Below are positions 1 to 8,104 of a stretch of DNA of 44,507 bases, one piece after another. Below the pieces are notes generated by a model that worked only from the letters and a program-made list of their open reading frames with translations, ran no database searches and was not told where the DNA came from. The position numbers were made by a program, and so were the translations under genes. The stretch comes from Candidatus Epulonipiscium sp. (lineage in GTDB: Bacteria; Bacillota; Clostridia; Lachnospirales; Cellulosilyticaceae): contig JAAYSX010000101.1 in NCBI GenBank assembly GCA_012518255.1, positions 1-44,507 of the forward strand. The letters are read 5' to 3'. The number at the start of each line of letters is the position of its first letter. Position 1 is the first letter of the stretch.

Positions 1-72
1 AATTTATATGCAAAAAATATTATATTGATGTATAATTAAAGTGCTCATAATTTTAGTGAAAGGAGTGGCAAG

Positions 73-702
73 ATGGATATAGAAAAGGAAAAGAAATTAG
101 TTGGGCAAGCTAAAAAAGGAAATATAAAAGCATTCGAACAATTAGTATTAGAACATGAAAAGATAGTTTATAACATTATATACAGGATTATGGATAATGA
201 AGAAGATACATATGACTTATCCCAGGAAGCATTTATAAAGGCCTACACAAAAATTAATCAGTTTAATGAGGAGTCGAGGTTTAGCACCTGGCTTTACCGA
301 ATAGCCACTAACACTAGCCTAGATGAACTAAGGAAGAGAAAAGGAAAAGAAACCTATTCCATTGATAAGCCTATAATTGGGGAAGATAATGATATGCTCC
401 CAGAATACATAGATGAGAATGAGAATGTAGAAAAAGAAATTATAGGTAAGGAAAAAAATGATGTTATAGAATGTGCGTTTAAAGAACTTAATAAAAATAA
501 CAAGATAATTTTAAATTTAAGAGAGATCCAGGGATTATCCTACGATGAGATATCTAAAGTTCTTGGAATATCCTTGGGCACTGTAAAATCAAGGATTTCA
601 AGGGCAAGACAAGAAATGAAAAATATTCTAATGCAAGATAAGGAACCTTATGCTACTTATTTTCGTCAAAATACTATAAGGAGGGATAAGGATGGACTGT
701 GA
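73..702 (+). CDS. ECF-type RNA polymerase sigma factor (sigma-70 family)
   Basis: A 209-residue group IV sigma factor that would direct RNA polymerase to a small regulon, held inactive by the anti-sigma factor encoded next. Region 2 spans roughly residues 22-90, with the core-binding stretch DLSQEAFIKAY and the -10 recognition part FSTWLYRIATN. Region 4 lies at about 130-185 and carries the helix-turn-helix LSYDEISKVLGISLGTVKSR. There is no region 3, as expected for ECF factors. The ATG follows AGGAGT with 6 bases between. Its last 11 bases overlap the anti-sigma gene, so the two are probably translationally coupled. The stress or signal it answers to cannot be read from the sequence. No convincing ECF autoregulatory promoter is visible in the 72 bases upstream. 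Confidence 0.93.
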   Translation: MDIEKEKKLVGQAKKGNIKAFEQLVLEHEKIVYNIIYRIMDNEEDTYDLSQEAFIKAYTKINQFNEESRFSTWLYRIATNTSLDELRKRKGKETYSIDKPIIGEDNDMLPEYIDENENVEKEIIGKEKNDVIECAFKELNKNNKIILNLREIQGLSYDEISKVLGISLGTVKSRISRARQEMKNILMQDKEPYATYFRQNTIRRDKDGL

Positions 703-1483
703 AAAATATTATGAATTAATATCATTATATATAGATGACATGCTAAGTGCTAGTCAGTTAAAAGAATTAGAAGATCATATTAAAGAATGTAAGCAGTGCA
801 AGGAAGAAATAGCTATTTTGCAAACAATATCTAATGATATGGTAGATTTAGAGCAAGTAGATTTGCCAGATGATTTCCATAAAGAATTAATGGAAAAGAT
901 AAAGGAGAATTCTACAAGTAGCCTGAAATCCTTACCTACTAATAAAAAATGGTATTTTAATATGAAATTTGCCAGTGCTGTGGCAGCAGTATTTGTAATT
1001 TCGGTAATTTTAATTAACCCATTTAAGGATAATAGTAAAGAGGAAGCTCTGCCTGAAATGGCAAATAATATAGCACAAACTCGTATGATAGATTTACCAG
1101 GGGAAGATGATTTAGTTGAAAGCAGGGAGGAGATAAGTGAGGATGCAGAAATTGCTGCCTTTGATTTGGGGGAGGAATTTCAGAACGTTAATCATGAAGA
1201 ATGGACTATAGAAACAACTGATCTAGCAGATTATCAAAATATCCTTGTAGATGAAATAGATAAAATGGGATTAAAAATAACAGTAAATCAGGAATTGTTT
1301 AAAGAAGAACAGATTCTAGACAGTATTTTATTGGAACTTGAACTAGACAAAGATAATAAGGACTACCTAGAGCTCATTATTAGGGATTTGGAAAAGACTA
1401 ACACTTTTGATAAAGTTCAGGATGCTAGTTCCCAAAAAGAAGAGCTTATTACAAGGTTGGTTATTGTAATTAATAGAATATGA
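692..1483 (+). CDS. Zinc-finger anti-sigma factor, single-pass membrane protein
   Basis: A 263-residue cognate anti-sigma factor for the overlapping ECF sigma gene. The N-terminal zinc-binding (ZAS-type) domain shows Cys3, His29, Cys33 and Cys36, the last three in HIKECKQC, the usual H-x3-C-x2-C pattern that clamps the sigma factor. One membrane segment lies at about residues 92-109. The acidic C-terminal half (110-263) would sit outside the cell and is a candidate sensor region. I recognise no named domain in it. The start has a good ribosome site, AAGGAGGGA, inside the end of the sigma gene. Release by regulated proteolysis is typical of this family, but nothing here shows which protease acts. 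Confidence 0.85.
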   Translation: MDCEKYYELISLYIDDMLSASQLKELEDHIKECKQCKEEIAILQTISNDMVDLEQVDLPDDFHKELMEKIKENSTSSLKSLPTNKKWYFNMKFASAVAAVFVISVILINPFKDNSKEEALPEMANNIAQTRMIDLPGEDDLVESREEISEDAEIAAFDLGEEFQNVNHEEWTIETTDLADYQNILVDEIDKMGLKITVNQELFKEEQILDSILLELELDKDNKDYLELIIRDLEKTNTFDKVQDASSQKEELITRLVIVINRI

Positions 1484-1501
1484 TAAAAGGAGTAGATAAT
1501 T

Positions 1502-2227
1502 ATGAAAAAGAATGCTAAGACTTTATTAATTTTATTGGCTGTAATATTTACTACATTCTCTGGTACCTTGCTAGTTCAAGCTTCAGAAATTAAAATGGGT
1601 ACAAATACAATCCAAACTAATGGAAAAGCAACAATCAATGTAAAGCCTGATATGGCAATAATTAGTGCATATGTGAATACAGAAAATAGGGATGCTAAAA
1701 AAGCCCAGGAAGAAAATGCTAAACAAATAAATAAAATAAAGGAAGAGATAAGTGCAAAATATAATTTAAAAGAGGAAGATATAAGGACAGTTAGCTACAA
1801 TATAAGACCAAATTATGATTATATAGATGGAAAACAAGTATTTAAAAATTATATAGTAAGGCACTCTCTTGCAGTTAATGTGGAGGATGTTGATAAGACG
1901 GGAGAAATGCTTGACTCTTTAGTATCTAGCGGGGCAACAGGTGTAGATAACATTCAGTTTGGTATTAAGGATGATAAAGAAACTTATAATTTAGCTCTTC
2001 AAAAAGCCATAGCAAATTCCCAGGAAAAAGCAGATGCCATAACAAAGGCTTTAGGAGTAGGCAAAGCTAAACCTATTGCTATTACAGAAAAAGGTGAGTC
2101 CATGGGAATTACTGATGACTATAATATAATGGTTGAGGAGATGCAGGCTGATGGTGCTTATGGAACCAATATCTTCCAAAATGATATTGAAATTACAGCC
2201 AGAGTAGAAGTTATTTTTAAATGGTAG
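1502..2227 (+). CDS. Secreted SIMPL-domain (DUF541/YggE-like) protein
   Basis: A 241-residue exported protein. An N-terminal signal peptide (Lys-rich start, hydrophobic core at residues 8-24, probable cleavage after VQA near residue 27) is followed by one SIMPL domain filling the rest. Family features are the opening strand ITTNGKATINVKPDMAIIS-like region (residues 36-55) and the closing IEITARVEVIFKW. Proteins of this family form ring-like oligomers in envelope or periplasmic space and are linked to oxidative or envelope stress, but the biochemical role is not settled. It starts 18 bases after the anti-sigma factor with AAAGGAG ahead of it, so it is probably the third gene of the ECF operon and a likely target of that sigma factor. 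Confidence 0.85.
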   Translation: MKKNAKTLLILLAVIFTTFSGTLLVQASEIKMGTNTIQTNGKATINVKPDMAIISAYVNTENRDAKKAQEENAKQINKIKEEISAKYNLKEEDIRTVSYNIRPNYDYIDGKQVFKNYIVRHSLAVNVEDVDKTGEMLDSLVSSGATGVDNIQFGIKDDKETYNLALQKAIANSQEKADAITKALGVGKAKPIAITEKGESMGITDDYNIMVEEMQADGAYGTNIFQNDIEITARVEVIFKW

Positions 2228-2245
2228 GCAAGTATACAATAAACC

Positions 2246-2273
2246 TTGACACACTTACAGAATTTGTTATACT
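2246..2273 (+). promoter_or_regulatory. Sigma-A promoter of the glyS T-box leader
   Basis: TTGACA at 2246-2251, a 16-base spacer and TATACT at 2268-2273. The site lies just after the SIMPL gene stop and directly before the T-box leader, so glyS is transcribed separately from the ECF operon. Confidence 0.75.
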
Positions 2274-2281
2274 ATTGGTAT

Positions 2282-2500
2282 TAGAATAAGAAGTAAATAG
2301 TGTTCACAGTGAAGAAGAAGAGTAGCAAGACAATTTAGGAAAGAGAGCTAGGGCTGGTGAAATCCTAGCAATGGTTTTGTGAAGGCGCTTTGGAGTGAAT
2401 ATCCATTAAGTGGGCTATATGTGCCAATTAGGGTGGAACCGCGGAAGTAAACTTTCGTCCCTGTCTAGGGATGATATGTTTATTCTGCGGTTTTTTGCTT
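2282..2500 (+). ncRNA. Glycine-specific T-box riboswitch with terminator
   Basis: A tRNA-sensing leader for glyS. The stem I region includes AGAGAG and GGTGAAATCC motifs. The specifier is GGC at 2384-2386 (context GAAGGCGCTTTGGAGT), which reads tRNA-Gly(GCC). The conserved T-box sequence GGGTGGAACCGCGG is at 2431-2444. The terminator pairs AACCGCGG (2437-2444) with CTGCGGTT (2485-2492), followed by a U run to 2496. An antiterminator can form with TCGTCCCT (2455-2462). Uncharged tRNA-Gly should stabilise the antiterminator and allow glyS transcription, so shortage of glycine raises the synthetase. The 5' boundary is approximate. Confidence 0.95.
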
Positions 2501-2541
2501 TAAAAACATCTAAACTAGATATAGAAACAGGAGGAAGATTT

Positions 2542-3927
2542 ATGGAAAAGATATCAATGCAACAAATAGTTGCAGTTGCAAAGTCTAGAGGATTCGTATA
2601 CCCGGGATCTGAAATATATGGTGGGCTTGCAAACACATGGGATTATGGTCCCCTAGGAGTAGAGCTTAAAAACAATGTTAAAAATGCATGGTGGAAGAAG
2701 TTTGTTCAGTCACACCCAAAAAATGTAGGATTAGATGCAGCAATTTTAATGAACCCTAAAGTTTGGGAAGCATCAGGTCACCTTGCAGGTTTCGCAGATC
2801 CATTAATGGATTGTAAAGGATGCAAGGAAAGATTTAGGGCAGATAATCTAATAGAAGAATTTATGGATGATCCAGATAGTACAGATCCAGTAGACTCCTG
2901 GACTAATGAAGAAATGGAAGAATATATTGCTGAAAATAATATTAAATGCCCTTCATGTGGAAAGCAGGATTTTACAGATATAAGGCAATTCAACCTAATG
3001 TTTAAGACTTTCCAGGGTGTTACAGAGGACTCACAAAATGTTGTATACCTAAGACCTGAAACAGCACAAGGTATTTTTGTTAACTATAAGAATGTACAAC
3101 GTACATCTAGGATGAAAATCCCCTTTGGAATTGGCCAAATAGGTAAATCATTCCGTAATGAAATTACACCTGGTAACTTTACATTTAGGACAAGAGAATT
3201 TGAGCAGATGGAACTACAGTTTTTCTGTGCACCAGGAACTAACCTGGAATGGTTTGAATACTGGAAAAAATTCTGTGTTGACTGGTTAATAGACTTAGGA
3301 ATGAAAGAAGAGAATATGAGACTTAGGGATCATACTCCGGAGGAACTATCACATTATAGTAATGCAACAGTGGATATTGAATTTATGTTCCCATTTGGAT
3401 GGGGAGAGTTATGGGGAATTGCAGATAGGACTGATTATGACTTAAGCCAGCACCAAAAACATACTGGCGAAGATATGGAGTATTTTGACCCTATAACTAA
3501 TGAAAGGTATATTCCTAATGTAGTAGAGCCTTCCTTAGGACTTGACAGGGTAACATTAGCCTTCTTATGTGAAGCTTACGAAGAAGAAGAGCTGGAAAAT
3601 GGTGATACTAGAAATGTATTTAGGTTCCATCCAGCCCTAGCGCCAGTTAAAGCTGCAGTATTACCCCTATCTAAGAAATTATCGGAAGAAGCTACTGAAG
3701 TATATCATGAACTATTAAAACATTTTAGTGTTCAATATGATGAAGCAGGATCAATAGGTAAGCGCTACCGTAGGCAAGACGAAATAGGTACACCATTCTG
3801 TATAACCTACGACTTCGATTCATTAGAAGACGGAAAGGTAACTGTAAGAGATAGGGATACGATGGAGCAAGAAAGGGTAGCCATTGAGGATTTAACCCAA
3901 TATATTGGTGATAAAGTAGTTTATTAA
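2542..3927 (+). CDS. glyS: Glycine--tRNA ligase, single-chain alpha2 type
   Basis: Class II aminoacyl-tRNA synthetase that charges tRNA-Gly in the cytoplasm, 461 residues from the chosen start. This is the homodimeric, single-polypeptide form and not the alpha/beta GlyQ-GlyS type of Bacillus. Visible features are the N-terminal [18 protein letters not shown] segment, Cys pairs CKGCKERF and CPSCGKQDF that probably bind zinc, class II motif 2 ([20 protein letters not shown]), motif 3 ([10 protein letters not shown]), and a C-terminal anticodon-binding domain ending near the stop. The ATG at 2542 is preceded by AGGAGGAAG. The same frame stays open upstream to 2410, but that stretch is the T-box terminator, so the longer start is rejected. 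It is controlled by the T-box leader. Confidence 0.97.
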   Translation: MEKISMQQIVAVAKSRGFVYPGSEIYGGLANTWDYGPLGVELKNNVKNAWWKKFVQSHPKNVGLDAAILMNPKVWEASGHLAGFADPLMDCKGCKERFRADNLIEEFMDDPDSTDPVDSWTNEEMEEYIAENNIKCPSCGKQDFTDIRQFNLMFKTFQGVTEDSQNVVYLRPETAQGIFVNYKNVQRTSRMKIPFGIGQIGKSFRNEITPGNFTFRTREFEQMELQFFCAPGTNLEWFEYWKKFCVDWLIDLGMKEENMRLRDHTPEELSHYSNATVDIEFMFPFGWGELWGIADRTDYDLSQHQKHTGEDMEYFDPITNERYIPNVVEPSLGLDRVTLAFLCEAYEEEELENGDTRNVFRFHPALAPVKAAVLPLSKKLSEEATEVYHELLKHFSVQYDEAGSIGKRYRRQDEIGTPFCITYDFDSLEDGKVTVRDRDTMEQERVAIEDLTQYIGDKVVY

Positions 3928-3998
3928 GGCTTAATATTAGTCTAATAATACAATTATGCAATAAAAGTGTGAAATGTGTGTTTAAGTTACCAAATTTA

Positions 3999-4007
3999 TG
4001 ATATAAT
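3999..4007 (+). promoter_or_regulatory. Extended -10 promoter for ppdK
   Basis: TGATATAAT at 3999-4007 is a perfect extended -10 element, 46 bases before the ppdK start. No good -35 box stands at 17 bases, which is common for extended -10 promoters. It indicates that ppdK is transcribed on its own. Confidence 0.6.
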
Positions 4008-4052
4008 AGTCACGGTAATAAATAACGATTATAAATTATTAGGAGGCAAAGT

Positions 4053-6677
4053 ATGAATTCTAAATTTGTTTATATGTTTAGTGAAGGGGATGTTTCGCAA
4101 AGAAACTTATTGGGGGGCAAGGGTGCAAACCTTGCTGAAATGACTAACATGGGATTACCAATTCCACAAGGTTTTATTGTTACTACAGAAGCTTGTGTAG
4201 AATATTATGATAAAGACCAAGTCTTAACAGAAAATATTAGGGAACAAATAAAAGAAAATATGGCTAAGTTAGAAGAAATTGCTGGTAAGAAATTTGGAGA
4301 TGACGAAGATCCATTACTAGTATCAGTTCGTTCAGGTGCTAGGGTTTCAATGCCTGGTATGATGGATACAGTTCTTAACTTAGGACTTAACGATGTATCT
4401 GTTGAAGGACTTGCTAAGAAATCAGGAAACCCAAGATTTGCTCATGACTCATATCGTCGTTTTATCCAAATGTTTGGCGATGTTGTTATGGAAATTGATA
4501 GATTAAAATTTGAAGCTATTATCGATGAGCTTAAAGAAGAAAGAGGCGTAGAACTTGACGCTGATTTAACAGATGATGATATTCAGGAAATGCTTAACAG
4601 ATTCAAGAAATTATACAAAGACGAAATTGGAGAAGAATTCCCACAAGATCCAGTTGATCAATTAATGGAATCAATCCAGGCAGTATTCCGTTCATGGATG
4701 AACCCAAGAGCTATTGTTTATAGAAGAATGAATGGTTTTGAATCAAGTTGGGGAACAGCTGTTAACGTACAAGAGATGGTGTTTGGTAATATGGGACCAA
4801 CATCAGGAACAGGGGTTGCATTTACGAGAGATCCAGCAACAGGTGAGAATGTACTTTACGGTGAATACTTAATCGATGCTCAAGGTGAAGACGTAGTTGC
4901 AGGTACACGTACTCCAAACCCAATTTCTCAGCTTGAAGAAGATATGCCAAAAGTATACGAAGAATTCAAAACTATTGCAGAAAACCTTGAAAAACACTAT
5001 AAAGATATGCAAGATATGGAGTTTACTGTTCAAGATGGTAAATTATATATTCTTCAAACACGTAGTGGTAAAAGAACAGTTGGATCAGCACTTAAGATTG
5101 CAGTTGATTTAGTAGAAGAAGGAATGCTTACAAAAGAAGAAGCACTTTTACAAGTAGATCCAGCACAACTTGATCAATTACTTCACCCAATGTTTGATGA
5201 AAAATCACTAGCTGAAGCAAAAATCATTGGTAAAGCATTACCAGCATCTCCAGGTGCAGCAACAGGTAAAGTTTACTTAACAGCAGAATCAGCTAAAGAA
5301 GCAGGAGATAGAGGCGAGGATGTAATCTTAGTACGTCTTGAAACTTCACCAGAAGATATTGAAGGAATGGTAGTAGCTAAAGGTATCCTAACAGCACGTG
5401 GAGGAATGACATCTCATGCTGCGGTTGTAGCTAGAGGTATGGGAATCTGCTGTGTATCAGGATGCGGGGAAGTTAGATTTAGTGAAGACGGTAAGTCATT
5501 TGAACTAGATGGACAAACCTTCTACGAAGGCGATGCTATGTCATTAGACGGTACAGCAGGTAACATCTACGGAGAAGCTATTAAGACAGTTGATCCAGAA
5601 ATTACAGGTGATTTCGAAACATTTATGAACTGGGCAGACGAAGTTCGTACTCTTAAAGTACGTGCAAATGCTGACAGCCCAGAAGATGCAAAAAATGCAC
5701 TTTCATTTGGAGCAGAAGGAATTGGTTTAACTCGTACAGAGCATATGTTCTTCGAAGAAGACCGTATTATGAAAATGCGTAAAATGATTGTTTCCAAAAC
5801 AGAAGAAGAAAGAAGGGAAGCACTTAGCTCACTTCTACCAATGCAAAAAGGTGACTTTGTAGGAATTTATGAAACTATGGAAGACTTACCAGTAACAATT
5901 AGATTACTAGATCCACCACTACATGAATTCTTACCACAAAGCGATGAGGATATTAAGGCTCTTGCGGATTCAATGGAAATTTCATATGAAGAGCTTAAAG
6001 GAACAGTTGATGAGCTTCACGAATTTAACCCAATGATGGGACACCGTGGATGTCGTTTAGCAGTTTCCTACCCAGAAATTGCAGAAATGCAAACAAGGGC
6101 GATTATAGAAGCAGCTATCCAGGTTAAGAAAGAAAAAGGTGTTGACGTTAAGCCTGAAATTATGATTCCTCTTATTGGTGATGAGAGAGAACTTAAATAC
6201 GTTAAAGATGTTGTTGAAGAGACAGCAGAAGCAGCTATTAAGGAAGCAAACATTGAACTTAACTACTCAATTGGTACAATGATTGAAATTCCACGTGCAA
6301 CACTTATTGCTGATAAGATTGCAGAAGAAGCTGAATTCTTCTCCTTTGGAACAAATGACTTAACACAAATGACATTTGGTTTCTCAAGAGATGATGCTGG
6401 TCCATTCTTAGAAGATTACTATGACAAAAACATCTACACAACAGATCCATTTGCACGAATTGACCAAACAGGTGTAGGACAATTAATGGAACTAGCAGTA
6501 GAAAAAGGAAGAAAAGCAAGACCAGATATTAAACTTGGTATCTGTGGAGAGCATGGTGGAGACCCATCATCAGTTGAATTCTGCCACAATATTGGTTTAG
6601 GATATGTATCTTGTTCACCATTCCGTGTACCGATTGCACGCCTTGCAGCAGCACAAGCGGTAATTAAAGCAAAGTAA
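4053..6677 (+). CDS. ppdK: Pyruvate, phosphate dikinase
   Basis: Interconverts pyruvate, ATP and phosphate with phosphoenolpyruvate, AMP and pyrophosphate. In clostridia it serves PEP formation or pyrophosphate-linked glycolysis. The 874-residue length matches the well-studied Clostridium symbiosum enzyme as I recall it. The N-terminal ATP-grasp domain contains GGKGANLAEMTNMGLPIP and the GSALKIAVDL region. The swivelling phosphohistidine domain has GGMTSHAAVVARGMG with the catalytic His near residue 455. The C-terminal PEP/pyruvate TIM barrel ends with GICGEHGGDP, the acid/base Cys near 831. The start has AGGAGGC. It is monocistronic between an extended -10 promoter and a strong terminator. 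It uses CGT arginine and other preferred codons much more than its neighbours, as in a highly expressed gene. No PPDK regulatory kinase/phosphatase gene is in the window. Confidence 0.98.
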   Translation: MNSKFVYMFSEGDVSQRNLLGGKGANLAEMTNMGLPIPQGFIVTTEACVEYYDKDQVLTENIREQIKENMAKLEEIAGKKFGDDEDPLLVSVRSGARVSMPGMMDTVLNLGLNDVSVEGLAKKSGNPRFAHDSYRRFIQMFGDVVMEIDRLKFEAIIDELKEERGVELDADLTDDDIQEMLNRFKKLYKDEIGEEFPQDPVDQLMESIQAVFRSWMNPRAIVYRRMNGFESSWGTAVNVQEMVFGNMGPTSGTGVAFTRDPATGENVLYGEYLIDAQGEDVVAGTRTPNPISQLEEDMPKVYEEFKTIAENLEKHYKDMQDMEFTVQDGKLYILQTRSGKRTVGSALKIAVDLVEEGMLTKEEALLQVDPAQLDQLLHPMFDEKSLAEAKIIGKALPASPGAATGKVYLTAESAKEAGDRGEDVILVRLETSPEDIEGMVVAKGILTARGGMTSHAAVVARGMGICCVSGCGEVRFSEDGKSFELDGQTFYEGDAMSLDGTAGNIYGEAIKTVDPEITGDFETFMNWADEVRTLKVRANADSPEDAKNALSFGAEGIGLTRTEHMFFEEDRIMKMRKMIVSKTEEERREALSSLLPMQKGDFVGIYETMEDLPVTIRLLDPPLHEFLPQSDEDIKALADSMEISYEELKGTVDELHEFNPMMGHRGCRLAVSYPEIAEMQTRAIIEAAIQVKKEKGVDVKPEIMIPLIGDERELKYVKDVVEETAEAAIKEANIELNYSIGTMIEIPRATLIADKIAEEAEFFSFGTNDLTQMTFGFSRDDAGPFLEDYYDKNIYTTDPFARIDQTGVGQLMELAVEKGRKARPDIKLGICGEHGGDPSSVEFCHNIGLGYVSCSPFRVPIARLAAAQAVIKAK

Positions 6678-6694
6678 TTATATAAACTACAGAT

Positions 6695-6728
6695 AAAAAG
6701 GCATTGCCACTAGTGGCAATGCCTTTTT
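6695..6728 (+). terminator. Strong intrinsic terminator after ppdK
   Basis: A perfect 34-base palindrome. The arms centre on GGCATTGCCAC/GTGGCAATGCC and are flanked by A5 and T5, so it could work on both strands. It starts 18 bases after the ppdK stop. Confidence 0.95.
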
Positions 6729-6818
6729 AAGACTAATAAATAATATGCTAAGTTATAAGAATATTAGTTAGAATTTTACCCCTTAATAAGGTAAATAAAT
6801 TTTAGATGTAAGGATAGA

Positions 6819-6847
6819 TTGATATTATTAAAAAAATATGCTATAAT
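6819..6847 (+). promoter_or_regulatory. Sigma-A promoter of the dgt-dnaG-rpoD leader
   Basis: TTGATA at 6819-6824, a 17-base spacer and TATAAT at 6842-6847. Transcription should start near 6854, leaving a leader of about 200 bases before dgt. The 6729-7052 gap holds this promoter, a leader hairpin (6921-6957) and a sigma-H-like site (6986-7014). I see no small gene in it. Confidence 0.75.
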
Positions 6848-6920
6848 ATACAGTATTATGAGGTAGTATGTGATAAATTAAATACTAACATCCTTTAGTA
6901 ATTAATGGGATAATAACCAG

Positions 6921-6966
6921 TACAAGGGGGTCTATACAAAAAATAGGCTCTCTTGTATTACTTTTT
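6921..6966 (+). terminator. Leader hairpin, probable attenuator before dgt
   Basis: A 14-bp uninterrupted stem pairs 6921-6934 with 6944-6957 around a 9-base A-rich loop, followed by TTACTTTTTAT. Three of the pairs are G-U (6927/6951, 6929/6949, 6931/6947), so the stem forms only in RNA read from the plus strand. It lies within the predicted leader RNA of the dgt-dnaG-rpoD operon. It may be a terminator, an attenuator or a protective stem. The U tract is interrupted, so termination may be partial. Confidence 0.6.
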
Positions 6967-6985
6967 ATAGAAAAACAAAGAAAAT

Positions 6986-7014
6986 AAAGGATTTTAAGAA
7001 AAAGTGTAGTATAT
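6986..7014 (+). promoter_or_regulatory. Candidate sigma-H promoter before dgt-dnaG-rpoD
   Basis: AAAGGATTT at 6986-6994 fits the sigma-H -35 pattern RNAGGAWWW at every position. After 11 bases, GTAGTATAT at 7006-7014 fits the -10 pattern RNNGAATWW except for one base (T for A at 7010). Transcription would start near 7022, after the leader hairpin and 14 bases before the ribosome site. The consensus is recalled from Bacillus subtilis. Confidence 0.45.
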
Positions 7015-7052
7015 ATAGTATTAGTAAAGTTTATTCGGGAGGTGTATATACG

Positions 7053-8054
7053 GTGAATATTAGAAAATCCTATGAGGATAGGGAAGTTGAAAATCTTAGT
7101 AAATTTGCAGTGACAAGTGTAAATTCAAAAGGTAGAAAAATCAAAGAAGAAAAATGCAACATAAGAACTGACTTTCAAAGGGATAGGGATCGTATACTAC
7201 ACTGCAAAACTTTTAGAAGGCTTGCCCATAAAACACAGGTGTTTATATCACCTGAAGGAGATCATTATAGAACTAGGCTAACTCATACATTAGAAGTATC
7301 ACAAATCGCAAGAACCATTTCAAGGGGTTTAAGTCTAAATGAGGATCTGACAGAAGCCATAGCACTAGGCCATGATCTTGGACACACTCCTTTTGGGCAT
7401 GCAGGAGAACATGCATTACAAGAACTTACAGATAATAAATTTGAACATAATATTCATAGCTTAAGAATAATAGATCATATAGAAAAAAACGGAAAAGGAT
7501 TAAACTTAACTTATGAAGTAAGGGATGGGATACTAAATCATCAAACAAAGGGGACCCCTAGTAGCTTAGAGGGGAAGGTAGTACAATTTGCTGATAAAAT
7601 AGCCTATATTAACCATGATATAGATGATGCCATTAGAGGTGGTGTTCTTAAAGAAGAAGATTTACCAAGGGGGCCAATAAGTGTTTTGGGAAATACTTTT
7701 GGAGAAAGAATTAATACCTTAACCAAGGATATTATAACTTCTAGTATAGATAAAAACACAGTTACCATGACTAGTGAAGTTTTTGAAGCCTATCATGAAC
7801 TTAGAAATTATTTATTTAAGAAAGTTTATATTGGCTCAGAGGCAAAGGCGCAGGAAAGCAAAGCAAAACATATAGTTACAGAATTATACATGTATTATAT
7901 CAATAACAGTGAGCTATTAGAAGCTGAAGTCCCAGAAAACTATGATGGGGATACCCAGCAAATAGTGTGTGACTATATAGCTGGAATGACAGATAGGTAT
8001 GCGATTAATCAGTATTGCGAATTATTTTTACCTTTATCTTGGGACGTATATTGA
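7053..8054 (+). CDS. dgt: dGTP triphosphohydrolase-like HD-domain protein
   Basis: A 333-residue HD-superfamily metal-dependent phosphohydrolase. It probably splits dNTPs to deoxynucleoside plus triphosphate and so helps set dNTP pools for replication. Family signatures are FRRLAHKTQVF, the metal ligands in TRLTHTLEVSQIA and ALGHDLGHTPFGHAGEHAL (the HD pair), and YINHDIDDAIR. Length suits the short clostridial dGTPase-like type rather than the longer E. coli Dgt. The start codon is GTG with GGGAGGTG ahead of it. It is the first gene of an operon with dnaG and rpoD, the usual arrangement in Clostridia. Substrate preference among dNTPs cannot be told from sequence. Confidence 0.92.
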   Translation: MNIRKSYEDREVENLSKFAVTSVNSKGRKIKEEKCNIRTDFQRDRDRILHCKTFRRLAHKTQVFISPEGDHYRTRLTHTLEVSQIARTISRGLSLNEDLTEAIALGHDLGHTPFGHAGEHALQELTDNKFEHNIHSLRIIDHIEKNGKGLNLTYEVRDGILNHQTKGTPSSLEGKVVQFADKIAYINHDIDDAIRGGVLKEEDLPRGPISVLGNTFGERINTLTKDIITSSIDKNTVTMTSEVFEAYHELRNYLFKKVYIGSEAKAQESKAKHIVTELYMYYINNSELLEAEVPENYDGDTQQIVCDYIAGMTDRYAINQYCELFLPLSWDVY

Positions 8055-8104
8055 AATATAAAAAGATAAATTATAAATAGTATTTTAGGAAGCAGGGATT
8101 GTAG

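Noticed and set aside
2410-2541. 44-codon N-terminal extension of glyS
   Set aside because: This stretch is the T-box antiterminator and terminator. The ribosome site and conserved protein start are at 2542.
3939-3951. TATTAG/CTAATA repeat after glyS as a terminator
   Set aside because: The loop would be one base and there is no U tract. The glyS terminator remains unassigned.
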